Below the pieces are notes generated by a model. That model did no database searches. It had not been told where the DNA came from and was given only the letters and a program-made list of their open reading frames with translations. Below, in pieces: positions 10,891-22,070 of a stretch of 64,000 bases of DNA. Origin of the DNA: Venturia oleaginea (Eukaryota; Ascomycota; Dothideomycetes; Venturiales; Venturiaceae); the NCBI GenBank assembly GCA_013176395.1, contig JABMLP010000012.1, positions 1,736,001 to 1,800,000 of the forward strand. The letters are read 5' to 3'. A program made the translations under genes and the position numbers. The first letter of the stretch is position 1. The number at the start of each line of letters is the position of its first letter.

Positions 10891-12965
10891 ATGAAGCTGT
10901 TGACGCAGCAGACAAAAAATCTGCTGTATCGGGATCTCTACGATTTGATACCCGTCTACCTTACCCCAGCTCTGCCACTGCACACAAGAACTCGACCATC
11001 TTCATCGCCTATTCGGGAAAATTGTGGCCAAACCAGGCGCATCGCCACTACTCCGAGCAATCCATCGAGTTTAGTTGTCAAACCACCTCCAAGTCTTCAG
11101 TATGGATACCACCCACCCGATGCTCGAAAAAAATTGCCATTGGCCTGTCCTGGTTGCGGAGCTCCCGCCCAGTCGCTGTATGAACTAGAGCCTGGATATT
11201 TTGATCTGGATAGGAGGTCTGTGAAAAACTTTACAAGTCCAAGAAGGACAACGGAGATGGAGGTGGTAGAGAATGCCCTGGGAAATGTCCCGAAAGATGT
11301 CCGCAAGAAATTGGGGATAGACGTATTGATGGGTGAGAAATCACATTTCCCGATAACCTTCGGAACTATATACTCACAAACCCAGAATCAAATGAATCGG
11401 AAAGAAAGGAGGATCGGACTCCTTTCTGCGACCGATGCCATAATCTCCTTCACTACAACACTGGCGAACCCATAAGCCATCCTTCTTTACAAGCCCTCGA
11501 AGACACCATATCCGAATCTCCTCACAAACACAATCATATATACCATGTCCTAGACGCAGCAGACTTCCCCATGTCCTTGGTTTCTGGTATATACAGGCAT
11601 CCCACCTTCGCTCATTTGCGAACGAAGAACAGGAGGTCGAAAACTCAGCACTGGGACAAAGGCAAGACATGGGATATGAGCTTCATCATCACGCGATCCG
11701 ACATATTGGCACCGAAAAAGGAACAGGTGGACAGGATGATGCCTAAGATACTCGAGATTCTTCGAGATGCCCTCGGGAAGATGGGTGAGGACGTTCGATT
11801 GGGAAACGTTAGATGCGTGAGTGCGAAGAGAGGCTGGTGGACGAAGGATGTCAAGGAGAAGATCGCCGCCAATAAAGGAGGGAACTGGCTGGTCGGGAAA
11901 GTCAACGTTGGGAAAAGCAGTCTGTTTGAAGTTATCTTCCCAAAGAATACCGAGGATCTGGATATGAAAAAACTTCGTGGTGAGCGAGAGAGTGCGCCTT
12001 CTCAATCACGAAACGATACAGCAGAGGCATTCCGTTCCAGCCCGATGGACACTAATGGGGCAGACGCGAAAGACATTTTCGCGGACGCCTACCCGGACAC
12101 TTCTTCTCTGCTTCCTCCTGTACAACCAGAAAGGAAATTTCCAATAATGCCTCTTGTCTCCGATCTGCCTGGGACCACAGCATCACCTATCAGAGTGCCA
12201 TTCTCAGGCGGAAAAGGCGAGCTTATTGACTTGCCTGGCTTGCAAAGATCTACCATCGATCAGTGTGTGAAGCCTGAGAACAGACTCGATCTGGTGATGA
12301 AGAAACGAATAATACCCGACAGAATTGTCATGAAGCCTGGATCATCTCTCCTTCTAGGCGGCGGCCTCATCCGTATTACGCCAACCACGCCCGACCTTGT
12401 CTTCCTAGCGCATGCTTTCGTGACAATTGAAGCGCATCTCACTTCGACGCCCAAGGCAGAAGCGATTCAAAATGGCCAACGAGAGTCTGGTATTCGGAGT
12501 ATCTTCGATCCGGCCTCGCAGTCCACCGTTTCATCTGCAGGAATATTCGACCTCAATTGCGACGTCACTAAAGTTCACGCTGGCCCTTTGACTCGCCGAG
12601 ATGCCGTTGGTCTGAAAACAGAGCGATTACCATTTATAGTATTTTCAACTGACATCATTGTTGAAGGTGTTGGCTGGGTTGAGCTTGTTGCACAGGTTCG
12701 GAAAAAGAAACATTACCCGCCACAGGAGACCCGGCTATCGGATGACGAGGATGCTCTCAGCATCCTGGAAACGTCCAAAAGTCCATTCCCCCAGGTTGAA
12801 ATTTTCAGTCCGAGAGGAGCATATGTCGCGCAGAGAAAAACTTTGGGTGTGTGGCTCGTCGGAGGACCTGAAGGAAAGCCTTCACAGAAGAAGGCCAAGG
12901 GACGGCCAAGAGCTAGTATGAAAAATGCGAAAAATCGGAGACCGAAAGGGACCGTGACTAGCTGA
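10891..12965 (+). CDS. GEP3: Circularly permuted GTPase, GEP3/NOA1/YqeH type, mitochondrial
   Basis: Two exons (10891-11332, 11386-12965; intron 11333-11385) give 673 residues. N-terminal zinc-binding motifs CPGCGA and FCDRCHNLLHY precede a permuted G domain: G4 ITRSD, G5 CVSAKRGWW, then G1 GKVNVGKSS, and G3 DLPG. This order defines YqeH/NOA1/GEP3 GTPases, which act in small-subunit ribosome assembly; fungal GEP3 is mitochondrial and interacts genetically with prohibitins. The start at 10891 (MKLLTQQTKNLLYRDL) looks like a targeting peptide; in-frame ATGs at 10825 and 10843 are possible. An insertion of ~45 residues sits between G1 and G3 (Ser/Asp-rich, lineage-specific). C-terminal tail is Lys/Arg-rich. 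Confidence 0.9.
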
Positions 12966-13653
12966 GCAGAGTGCTGAAGCGCTGCCACGTCAGGTCGTTG
13001 GCTCGCTGCCACGTCAGGTCGCTGCGCGAACTTCTGAGGATCAAACCAGGTTCAAAATTCCAACTTTACGTTTCAAAACATTCACTCTGCAACCAAAAAT
13101 CCTCTCTCTGTGCTTCTGGCAAAGTCCACGAGAACTGGCTGTGGCACGCAATATGGTCAGATGAAAAGACACGATTGCAGTTCTTCCATGAACCATGGGT
13201 AGCCACATTCGCGTTCCTGAATTTAGTCAGGGACACGAAACACGTACGGCCAGATTTCCAGATCCGACCTGAACTAATGTGCTTCCCAAGTACCGCATTC
13301 CTGGAATCGGGCCGAACTGCCTTCCACACCATCGTTTGCGACCTTGAAACAATGTGCCGGGTTTAGCTAAATGTTTTCGTCATGCGTCAAAAAAACCAGT
13401 AACATCTCTCACGCCCAGCAGACGCCGTTCGTTGTATAATACTGTCGCGTCCGCAGGCTTACAGGTGACCATTCTCTACACACTCCGCACGTGTGTCTGA
13501 AACATAGTCGCGCAGTGCTCACGGTCGATCCATTAAATAGCGTCAGGAAAAGGAACTAGTTATGTAGTCTTATACCTGGAAGCACCGCTCATCGTCTCCT
13601 TCGTCTTCCTGAGCCGATCCCTTCGTCTCCTTGAGCCGATCAGCCACTTCAAT
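12966..13653. other. intergenic upstream of the multi-TM gene
   Basis: No gene seen. It holds a pair of identical elements containing CCACGTCA (12985-12992 and 13009-13016) and an imperfect duplication, CCTTCGTCTTCCTGAGCCGATC-like, at about 13598-13641 just before the start codon. Confidence 0.6.
12980..13024. promoter_or_regulatory. two CCACGTCA (rc TGACGTGG) elements, 24 bp apart
   Basis: The unit CGCTGCCACGTCAGGTCG occurs twice. Its core reads TGACGTGG on the minus strand, which equals the ATF6/XBP1-type unfolded-protein-response element and resembles bZIP sites. Role is inference; the repeats could also lie in the 3' UTR of the upstream GTPase gene. Confidence 0.35.
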
Positions 13654-15012
13654 ATGTTTCCAGTTTTGGATTTCCAACCACACGAGCCCAATCGAGCCTC
13701 AATGGAGCAACCAGTCGATCAAACTATCCACGAAGAAGATGAGGCTTCTCAAATCTCCACGGTTGGCACGACCTATCCTCATCATCATGATGAGGAAAAA
13801 TCAGTCGGCGAAGGCACTTGGAGGAACTCGTCGTACAGCACGAATACCGCCACGACCACAGGTGACGTGGAAAAAACAGCAGGCTCTTCACAGCCTCACC
13901 TTCCAACAGGAGAACGTTACTACTCCAACCTCAACCAATCCCAGACTGGTAACATAGACCAAGCACAGCATGAGCAACAACCTGGCAGATCCAGAGCCAT
14001 TTCAGAGCCTCCTGTATATCAAGAGACGGACACCTCTCAACACCAAAGCTCCGAAAACCAGACGGGTGGCCCCGTCCAATCAGGATCCCAACTTCAACTC
14101 CCAGCCCATCGCACTCTCGAACCCCTCGCGTCAAGAAATGTCACATCCCGTGATCAGATCTCAATGACCCTTGGTGGACCCGTAATCCTCCTCTTCGATC
14201 TCGTAGTACCATGTCTCATCTACTACATCTGGCTGCGTGTAGTCCGCATAGACTGGCGAGAACGATGCGAAGCTGCTGGCACCCCTCTCACCACTTGTCC
14301 CGACTACCCAGAATACGACGACGTGATCCTCGGTCTCGCCGTCCTCTCCTTTGGCTTCGGCGAACTCTACATCCTTTTCGTCCGCGTCTACCGCCTAATC
14401 AAATACCGCGAAGACTGCGCTCCCCTCCTATCCCGACACTGGGCAGAACTAGACGCAACAAGCTATGTCTACCTCTGCTCTCTCATCGTCCCCCTAATCG
14501 CTTTCGTCGTAAGCACAAACGTCGTTGGGCCCTCAGGACAACGAGAAGTCATCCCTTGGTTGTACCTTTACGCACCCGGTTTCCTAATGGCCTTTTTACT
14601 CATCTTAATGTGCATCACCCTCATCCCTTTCACCCTCCCCTACGGCCTTAACTCCGACCCGCGCGGCACAAAGTGCAAACCCTTCGTCTACTACGCCGCC
14701 GAAGACTTCATCGCCGTCGATGGCTGGCAGGGTCGCGAATTCCGCACCCGCTACAAAGCCCGCTACGAAAACAGCAAAATGTTCCGCAGCTTCTTCCGCT
14801 GGTTGCAGGTGTTCTGGATCTGCGGGGCGAGTATCTATCTTGGGTGTTTGGCTGCTGTTGTCTGGACGTTGGAGTTTGAGTACGCCTTTGGGGTTTGTTT
14901 GGGGCTTTTGTTTACGTATTTGATTATTTGGGGGCTGGTTACTCGTACTTGGGTCAAGTGGGAGATGAAGAGGGAGGCGAAGGCTTTTGAGGAGGGAGAT
15001 CCGAATTTTTGA
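13654..15012 (+). CDS. Fungal multi-pass membrane protein, unknown function
   Basis: Single exon, 452 residues. The first ~165 residues are hydrophilic and disordered (Gln/Ser/Thr/Glu-rich). Six hydrophobic segments follow, at about residues 174-196, 222-245, 270-292, 300-326, 385-408 and 412-436, with an Arg/Lys-rich end. Between TM4 and TM5 lies a conserved-looking loop with CKPFVYYAAEDFIAVDGWQGREFR. Codon usage is strongly biased to C-ending codons across the middle, supporting expression. No transporter or receptor signature is recognised; it resembles uncharacterised Pezizomycotina membrane proteins. Start codon context AATATGT; no upstream in-frame ATG. Confidence 0.82.
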   Translation: MFPVLDFQPHEPNRASMEQPVDQTIHEEDEASQISTVGTTYPHHHDEEKSVGEGTWRNSSYSTNTATTTGDVEKTAGSSQPHLPTGERYYSNLNQSQTGNIDQAQHEQQPGRSRAISEPPVYQETDTSQHQSSENQTGGPVQSGSQLQLPAHRTLEPLASRNVTSRDQISMTLGGPVILLFDLVVPCLIYYIWLRVVRIDWRERCEAAGTPLTTCPDYPEYDDVILGLAVLSFGFGELYILFVRVYRLIKYREDCAPLLSRHWAELDATSYVYLCSLIVPLIAFVVSTNVVGPSGQREVIPWLYLYAPGFLMAFLLILMCITLIPFTLPYGLNSDPRGTKCKPFVYYAAEDFIAVDGWQGREFRTRYKARYENSKMFRSFFRWLQVFWICGASIYLGCLAAVVWTLEFEYAFGVCLGLLFTYLIIWGLVTRTWVKWEMKREAKAFEEGDPNF

Positions 15013-16393
15013 TCGACATCACTTAATGCGGTGCGGTGCGGTGCGTTGCGTGGGTGTGGCAGGGCGGCTGGTTTAATTTGACATGGTTCGGAGCTCGGTT
15101 TGATTTGGTTGTAATCTCTGCCTGGATGGTGCTGGACATCAGGATTGGGGGTGAGAGCGGAATGAGTGGCTAATGATGATGATAGACAATGCTAACTTGT
15201 ATTTTGATGTTTCTTAAGTAATGAGAAAATGGTGAAGAAGAGGGGCGGGTTTAGTTTGCTACATAATACTAAACAGTATACATTATTGTTCTTTACCACT
15301 CTTGACAGAACAGCTTCTTGTTTAGATGTTGTGAACCAATCTTCTTTGACTGAGAATCTTAGAAGTGGTTCAGGTTGTTACTACCGTTGTTACCATATTC
15401 ATCATCGTCGACGTAGAGAAGACTTTCTTAAACCTTGAGCCTCCCCAGGGCATATAGACATACCAAGTAAAAGACCAACATACATCCAATCCTTCCCCTC
15501 CCTCTCCTTATATATCCCCTAAAACCATCTCAAGCGCAAACTAGAATTCTTCAAGCTCAAAGTCATCCAACTAACCCCAAGAAAACGGGTAGAAAGCTAT
15601 CCACCCAAAGTAAATACCTCCATTCTCCCTATCTACTGTACCCCGACCGTCGGCGCCTTCCCTATTCCATTAAGAAAGAAAGGTACTATCTTTACCCTAC
15701 TATCCGTACCCTTCCACAGCTTGTATTTCCGTCTGTATATTATAGTGTATGGAGTCCTCGGCGGAGGGGAATCGTTGGTCGTACGGTAGTCTATCTACCT
15801 ATATATATATATATAGGGAAGAGGAAGAGGTTTCCAAGGAAGAAATATATTCTTTAGCGCTGTGGATTTAAGACGTCCGGTCCAAATGAGTTCCAAGCTG
15901 TCTTAACCCAATGTGGTTCAAGTGTTTCTGTGGATAGATGGTGAGGGGGATATCTTTTGTGTAGTAAGGAATGGATAGATGTTCGGAGATCTGGGATAAG
16001 AGATGTAAGATGCGTTGAAGATATATTCACATTGATAATCTTCATGATGAACGACTATATTCCAGTATCGCTTTCTACTTGATTACTCGGAAAAAAACTT
16101 AGTGATATGAGGTCGAACAATGACAGTGAAAAGTGAACGATCATTCCAGGCCTGATCCCATTGTCCCACCATACTCAAAGGAGCAGTAGGTTTGGAATAT
16201 ACATTAGGAATACGTATCTAGGACGAATAAAAGCGACTCGATCAAGACATACGCGCTTAGGACCTCAGGACTCTCGAATGACAAAAAGAATTTTGATTCC
16301 TCCTACCTCTCACTAAAAATATCGCCACCCAATCCATAAGCAACCTCAAAGCACATCATAACTCATCCAAGAAACTCAAAATCATTCACTCTC
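15013..16393. other. 1.4-kb intergenic, no gene seen
   Basis: AT-rich with polypyrimidine tracts and a (TA)n run near 15798-15815. Short frames only. It holds the 3' UTRs of the membrane-protein gene and of the convergent APC/C activator gene. Confidence 0.55.
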
Positions 16394-18491
16394 TCAGCGA
16401 ATAACATCCCCAGGTTTATCGATACCATGAAGCGACTCCAAAATATCGCTTCCACCCAACATGCCCATTCCACTCGTGGTAGCTTTCCGTTCCTCTGCCC
16501 ATACCTCGTGGAATTTGATGCTGCAATCGCTCGTGGCTACAACGATGCAACCCTCTTCCTGAGTTCTGTTCCACCACACACCACCTTCACCTTTTCCCTC
16601 CCCTGTGTTGGGACCACCAGGGTAAGGAATAGCGTAGAGTGCACGATGTTCGTCGTACCACGGGATCCCGACAACCTGTTTGCAACTAGGCCATGCAAAG
16701 ACCGCGATGCGGTAAGGATGCTCGGGTTGTGCGAAGCCAAAAGTGACTGCGATCTCGCGACGGGTGTTGGACCAGATCAGAGACGTGACCTGGGCGCTAC
16801 AATCGATCGTGGCAAGGCAGGCGCCGGATATCGTGTGGTAGAAATGAACACACCGGTCATTGGATCCACCACCGATCGCCACAAGACCTCGTTGCCACGG
16901 ACAAAACGCAATAGCCTTTACAGCAGCTGAAAGAGCCCAAACATGTCGCGCCAGGGTAGCGGGGATTTTGCAACAGTCTTGGGTCATATCGATCACTTGC
17001 GGGATTGGGCATGTGCCGGGGTGGCAAAACATGAATGTTTTCGTCGGATCCCGTTGGCGATTGCTCGTGTCCGCGTATTCGAGAATTTTCTTGGACTGAA
17101 ATAGGTGACATATGTTGTCGTTGCCTCCAGTTGCGAACCACTTGCCGTCAGGAGACCAGGAGAGTCCGCAAATTTGCTGAGTATGTGCCTCGATTCTGGC
17201 GATCAACGTAAGAGCGCCATTCCAAGCGAACAAGTCTTTTTGTTGCTGAGATGGCCATTCAATTGAGTAGATATACACGTGTCCAACCTCGTCACCAATA
17301 AGTAGTTCTTCGGTGTATACTTCGGTATAACAATCTCGCTTGGAAGCCCTCTTGATAGGCTGTGGTCGGAAAGCAACACAGCAAACTGGACTCGGTTGTA
17401 CGGAGTCAAAGCGCCAGGTAGTTTCGTCTGGGCTCCAAAGGATGATTCGACCGTCAGCCCGGCCAATTGCAAGAATCGACTTGCCACCTTCATTTGAAGA
17501 GAAGGCAAGAGATGTGACGTGTGAACCATGTGCAGTCTTTAAGCTGTCAGGAAGATCGTTGTTCACGGCCTCAGTCCAAAGGTAGACGTGATTGCCGAGG
17601 CCGACAGCGAGGCATTTAGCGGTGCCGGAGTAAGCCAAAAGTGAGCAATAATAGTCATCTCTCAAAGAGGGCGCATCTAGAACTGTACATGTTGGTGTCA
17701 GCTTGCAAGGTTGTCAACCTTGTAATTTTACATATCTGAATGGAATAATTGGCACTGCTTTCTTGCGCTTCTCTACTTTCTTCGGCCCTGTCGCAGAGTC
17801 AACAATGGCGAATCACAAGAAAGCCAAGGAACCAACCAGCGGTATTGCCTGGCTGTTTCCATTCACTGTCTTGCCAAACTCGAGTGGAAACCTTCAGGTG
17901 GCTGGAGATTCCGCGTTTGGCGTGTGACGAGCTGGTAGGAGTAGAAGGCGGTGTATTGTATTGAATGGTCCTGGAGGATATGTCGATATCCATGGCAACA
18001 GCTAGTCGCCTTTCGAAGACATCAAGCTCGGCCGCCTGATCGGGACGAGTCAAAAACGTAGACGTGTAAAGAGGAGCGTTTGTGCCGCGAGCAACCATGC
18101 CGCCTCTCCCATCTGAGACACCAATGACGCTGTCGCCCAATGCTGCAGGACCACCAATCTGCCAAACGGTTCCCTGGCTGGCCACACGAGGTGCCACTGA
18201 AGTCACGGAAGTGCGAGGCGATGTGGGAAGACTGACTAGTGGTCCAACCGGGGGTCGAGATACTCTAGCGGTCCGAGGTGGTGAAGGTAGGACATTGCTG
18301 AAGGGATCAGGACCAGTGCTCTTCGTTCTGGTGAGACGTTCATCAGATGCGAGACGGTCAGGTGGTCTTGACAACAGAAAGCTCTCTCGTGGAGTCTGAG
18401 CACCAGGAGAGTCTCTTGATGGGATGAAGCGGTCTGGTGTGGAGGGTGCTGTCGGCAAGCGCACGAAATTGGGTCGGCGTGGAGTGTTCAT
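16394..18491 (-). CDS. Cdc20/Cdh1-family APC/C activator, Ama1-like
   Basis: WD40 substrate receptor of the anaphase-promoting complex. Exons 18491-17837, 17787-17719 and 17682-16394 give about 670 residues. The N-terminal C-box DRFIPSR (near residue 21) and the C-terminal Ile-Arg tail (DVIR) are the two APC/C docking motifs; between them is the VLDAPSLRDDYY entry strand and WD repeats such as LAVGLGNHVYLW, ICGLSWSPDGKWFATGGND and VKAIAFCPWQRGLVAIGGG. Long disordered Pro/Ser-rich N-terminus and repeat spacing fit meiosis-type Ama1/Mfr1 rather than Cdc20. Intron 17788-17836 is clear. The second (17683-17718) is only 36 bases and was chosen because it alone restores frame; that junction is uncertain. 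Confidence 0.85.
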
Positions 18492-18772
18492 GATGATAGA
18501 TATTGAATGGCAGCTGTAAGAGAATGAACAGCGTCGAGAGTGTGCACCTAGGTGATTGGTCTGAACAGAAGACGGCGAGCTAAGTGATCCGGTCTGAGTA
18601 TGAGCTGCCCATTTGTTGCAATTGAATCCTTTTCCGAGTTAATAATCTGGGGATTAGTGCTTTTGAAGATGGAGGGTAAGGCGGTGATGAGTTGAGGTGT
18701 TCATATCAGAGAAGCGTCTCTTCTTAACAACATCTTCAACCACATCGTCCTCGCTCTTTCGTTCTGTCCCAT
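18492..18772. promoter_or_regulatory. divergent promoter, APC/C activator and BET4-like gene
   Basis: 281 bases separate the two divergent start codons, so both promoters must lie here. No consensus TATA box or named operator was recognised. Confidence 0.5.
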
Positions 18773-19901
18773 ATGGCAAGCTCACACGGAGTTCCTCGCG
18801 TTGCGCGGGAAGGTGATGGGGAGCTGGAGAAGGAAAACATCCGCGAGTATCGCTCTCTCCTCGATCTCATCGCCGCCAAGGTCCGTGGTCGACATCAATT
18901 TCACCAATCACGAAATACTAACACAAGTCGCGTAGATACTGCAGAAAGAGTTCACGGCTGAGGTGCTCTCCCTCACCTCTAAACTCCTCAAGAAGAACCC
19001 CGAATACTACACCATCTGGAACCACCGCCGCCGAATACTCCTCTACCAATTCACAAAGACGGCCGGCGATGAGAGCGACGTTACAGACAGTGCCTCGCCC
19101 GGTGCAACCATCGGTGACCTGATCGCGAATGATCTGGCATTCATCGTGCCGCTCCTCATACAATACCCAAAGTGCTATTGGATATGGAACTACCGCCTTT
19201 GGCTGCTCCATCAGGCAGAGAAACATCTCGAACAGCCCACTGTACATCAGCTGTGGAGGGAGGAACTAGGCCTGGTCGGGAAGATGCTGACTCGAGATGA
19301 ACGGAATTTCCATGGCTGGGGCTATCGGCGGCATGTCGTATCCCAACTCGAGAAGTTAATACCGCCCGGACAACCTTCGCTCGTGGAGCAGGAGTTGGCA
19401 TATACTTCGAAGATGATCAAGGCAAAGCTACAAAACTTTTCTGCTCTCCACTATCGAAGCAAGCTCATACCGCGACTCTTGGAGGAACGTAAGGCAGACA
19501 GCAAAGCACGACGCGCGATGCTGGAGGCAGAACTGGACAGTATGCAAGATGCTTTGATCGATCCTTTCAATCAGTCTGCATGGTTCTACCATCAATATCT
19601 CATCAGTACCCTGGATCCGGATTGTCCGAACGAGGATCGCATAGTCTTGGATTTGACCTTGTCTGATCGACTCCAGTACTACGAGCAAGAAATAGATCGT
19701 ATCACAGAGATTACAGAGGACTTTGATGATTGCAAATGGGTTTACGAGGCATTACTGCAGTACTCCATCGACTACTCCAAGCTGAAAGGATCATCGTTGT
19801 CGAATGTGGAAGAAGTACGTGGCTGGCTAGACACTCTTCAACGATTAGATCCCATGCGATCGGGGCGTTGGCGGGAACTGGAAATCTCTCTGAAGCTGTG
19901 A
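18773..19901 (+). CDS. BET4: Rab geranylgeranyltransferase alpha subunit
   Basis: Exons 18773-18880 and 18936-19901 (intron 18881-18935, GT-AG with branch site ACTAAC) give 357 residues. N-terminus HGVPRVARE is typical of the family. Five protein-prenyltransferase alpha (PFTA) repeats with the Trp/Tyr-x-x-Arg pattern are visible: YYTIWNHRRRIL, CYWIWNYRLWLL, NFHGWGYRRHVV, FSALHYRSKLI, SAWFYHQYLI. With the beta subunit (BET2) and Rab escort protein it attaches geranylgeranyl groups to Rab GTPases for membrane traffic. Length fits the fungal form, which lacks the extra domains of the mammalian subunit. Confidence 0.93.
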
Positions 19902-19985
19902 CCGCGTTTGGGCCACTCTCGTATTAATCTAGCTGAACGGGAGCTATAGCAAGAATAAGTTCCCAGTACAGACACTTTAGTGTCT

Positions 19986-21613
19986 TCAAGTTGCCTTCCA
20001 CCTAAGCATTGTGATGGAATGCTTTGCGAATTCGAAGAGCCCCTTCCCGTCCCATTTGCTCTCTTTGAGTCCCACCTCCTGCTTCTTTTCGGTATTGACT
20101 ACATCCACATTACTACCGCCAACAAAGTAAACGTCAATCTCACCGCTTGCAAAACCTTCCAGTTTCGTCTTAAAACTCTGAGAGTCATGGACGTTGACCA
20201 CTGCCACGGAGACCCACCCGTCGTCTCCTATAGCTGCACTCACATCTAGCCATGGCGTATCACAAGTCCCTCGAAGCCAAGCTGGCGCTGTTGGACCTTC
20301 GTATTCGGCACAACTCACGTGGGATCCGACGGTATGCCCTCGCATGTATTTGCTGAACAATAATAGCGGCCACCATGTCGTTTGCTTCATAAGACCGTCT
20401 TTCGTAGTCATCAGGGGCGAGATGACATTGACGGACTGTGCAATGTTCGCCATAGCGACGTACTTGGATTGTCGAACAAATACATTCAGCCATACCCCAA
20501 CGGCGAGAGCATCTGAGAGTGTATACCTGGGGAAGCACGTGTCAATTGGGGATTCCACTTGATCGTTCTTGTTCAAAACTCACTTCTCTTCTCCTCCATC
20601 TTCGCCGGGAGCTCGCACAGGATCCCATACGTTCCACTCATCGAAACAAATCGTTTGCCTTGGCACCGTATTTGGCACTTTGTTCTCAATCCGGGCTAGG
20701 TCGATCAATCCAGCAGTGATTTCAATGGCGCGCTCAGCACTTCTTGGGGCTGTCATAATTAGCTACGTCTTCACCACTCACGATTGTCTTGCTTACCGGT
20801 GGCATTGGGTAAGTGCTCCTTGCTCGCAGTGTATATGTGTATACTATGCATGCTGATCAAGCTCGCAGTGGTGCTGCCCCCGAGTCCGTGCAAGTCGTAC
20901 TTCACGCACTCTTTCAACACATAGGCATCCCAGGTACTATAACCATCCATACCACACAAGATGAGCTCGATGCTTGGGTCTAGTAGTTTCAATGCCTTTG
21001 CCCATTGATAAGCCTGCGTCGCGTATGCTTCTTTCGACATCTGCCCAACTTGCCATGGACCCCACATCTCGTTGCCCAGGGCCCAATACTTGACATTGTA
21101 GGGCTTGTCGCGACCATTGGCGCGACGCATATTGGCATAGTGAGTATCACGATCGGAATTGCAGTACTCGACCCAAGCCAATGCCTCGTCCAAGGTACCG
21201 GTTCCGAAGTTCAATGCAAAGTAAGGCTCGGTGCCTACGACTTGGCACCATTGCAAAAATTCATCGGTACCGAATTCGTTTGACTCAACACCGATCCAAG
21301 CTAATTCTGGACGACGAGGTCTCTTTTGTCTAGGCCCAACACCATCCAACCAGTGGTATGTTGCGACGAAATTGCCTCCCGGGTAGCGAATCACGGGGAC
21401 GCGAAGCTCTTGCAGAGCCTCTATAACGTCGTTGCGAAAGCCGTTAGCGTCAGAAAGGGGATTTCCAGGGTCATAGATGCCGCCATAGATGCAACGACCC
21501 ATGTGCTCTGTGAAACCTCCATAAATGTTGTCGTTGATTTTGGATAGCTTGTGACGCGGGTTAACGGAAATGGAGGGCGTCTCTGACTCAGGTATTTTGG
21601 TGTAAGTGGCCAT
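19986..21613 (-). CDS. GH51 alpha-L-arabinofuranosidase, intracellular type
   Basis: Exons 21613-20797, 20749-20584, 20526-19986 (introns 20750-20796 and 20527-20583) give 507 residues, close to bacterial-type GH51 enzymes. No signal peptide, so probably cytosolic and acting on imported arabino-oligosaccharides. Motifs: IRYPGGNFVATYHW, the acid/base Glu in KYWALGNEMWG, ISMHSIHIYTAS, and the nucleophile Glu in ICFDEWNVWDP; then NVISPLMTT and KQTTWWPLLLFSKYM, all GH51 hallmarks. C-terminal beta domain ends FEFAKHSITMLRWKAT. Head-to-head with an MFS sugar transporter, suggesting co-regulated uptake and hydrolysis of plant hemicellulose or pectin side-chain sugars. Confidence 0.93.
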
Positions 21614-22070
21614 TTGGAAGTATTTTTGCTCGATGGAATAATTGTAGCATCCAAGCGAGGCACTGCAGCGTCCTTTTGGTGGTCACGATGCTGGAGGAGT
21701 TCGTTCACCCGAGGGGAGGGTTGCGGTCCCGATTGGTGCGAAAATGCTCGGCACGCTCGGTGGACGGATGAATGATGTCCTTCCGATGGCGCCAGTGACG
21801 CGGCTACAAAAACCATTGGGAAAAGAAAGGGACTGGTCTTTGTACGGCGTAGTCTACGACATTCCCCATGGGGTGAGCAGCCCACCCCGCAACTGAATTC
21901 GAGAAGAAGCAATCACAAAGATGGTCAGCGGCGGGACATCCAGATGGGGAAATCCTCTTCCGTGCATATGGTTAATATAAGTTCCATGCCGTAGATCCGC
22001 CGTCCGCAAATCCATTTATACCACTGAGAGATAAGTTTCAGCTTCAAACCATTCACCTTCTGTCGACAAG
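21614..22070. promoter_or_regulatory. divergent promoter, arabinofuranosidase / sugar transporter
   Basis: 457 bases between divergent starts. Visible candidate sites: CCCCGC at 21885-21890 (minus GCGGGG, fits the CreA consensus SYGGRG) and GGTTAA at 21970-21975 (fits a relaxed XlnR/AraR-type GGNTAA). Short sites occur by chance, so carbon-source control is inference. Confidence 0.35.

Noticed and set aside
20771..20820. Alternative C-terminus of the arabinofuranosidase (…GKQDNREW)
   Set aside because: This is read-through into intron 20750-20796; splicing restores the conserved GH51 C-terminal half.
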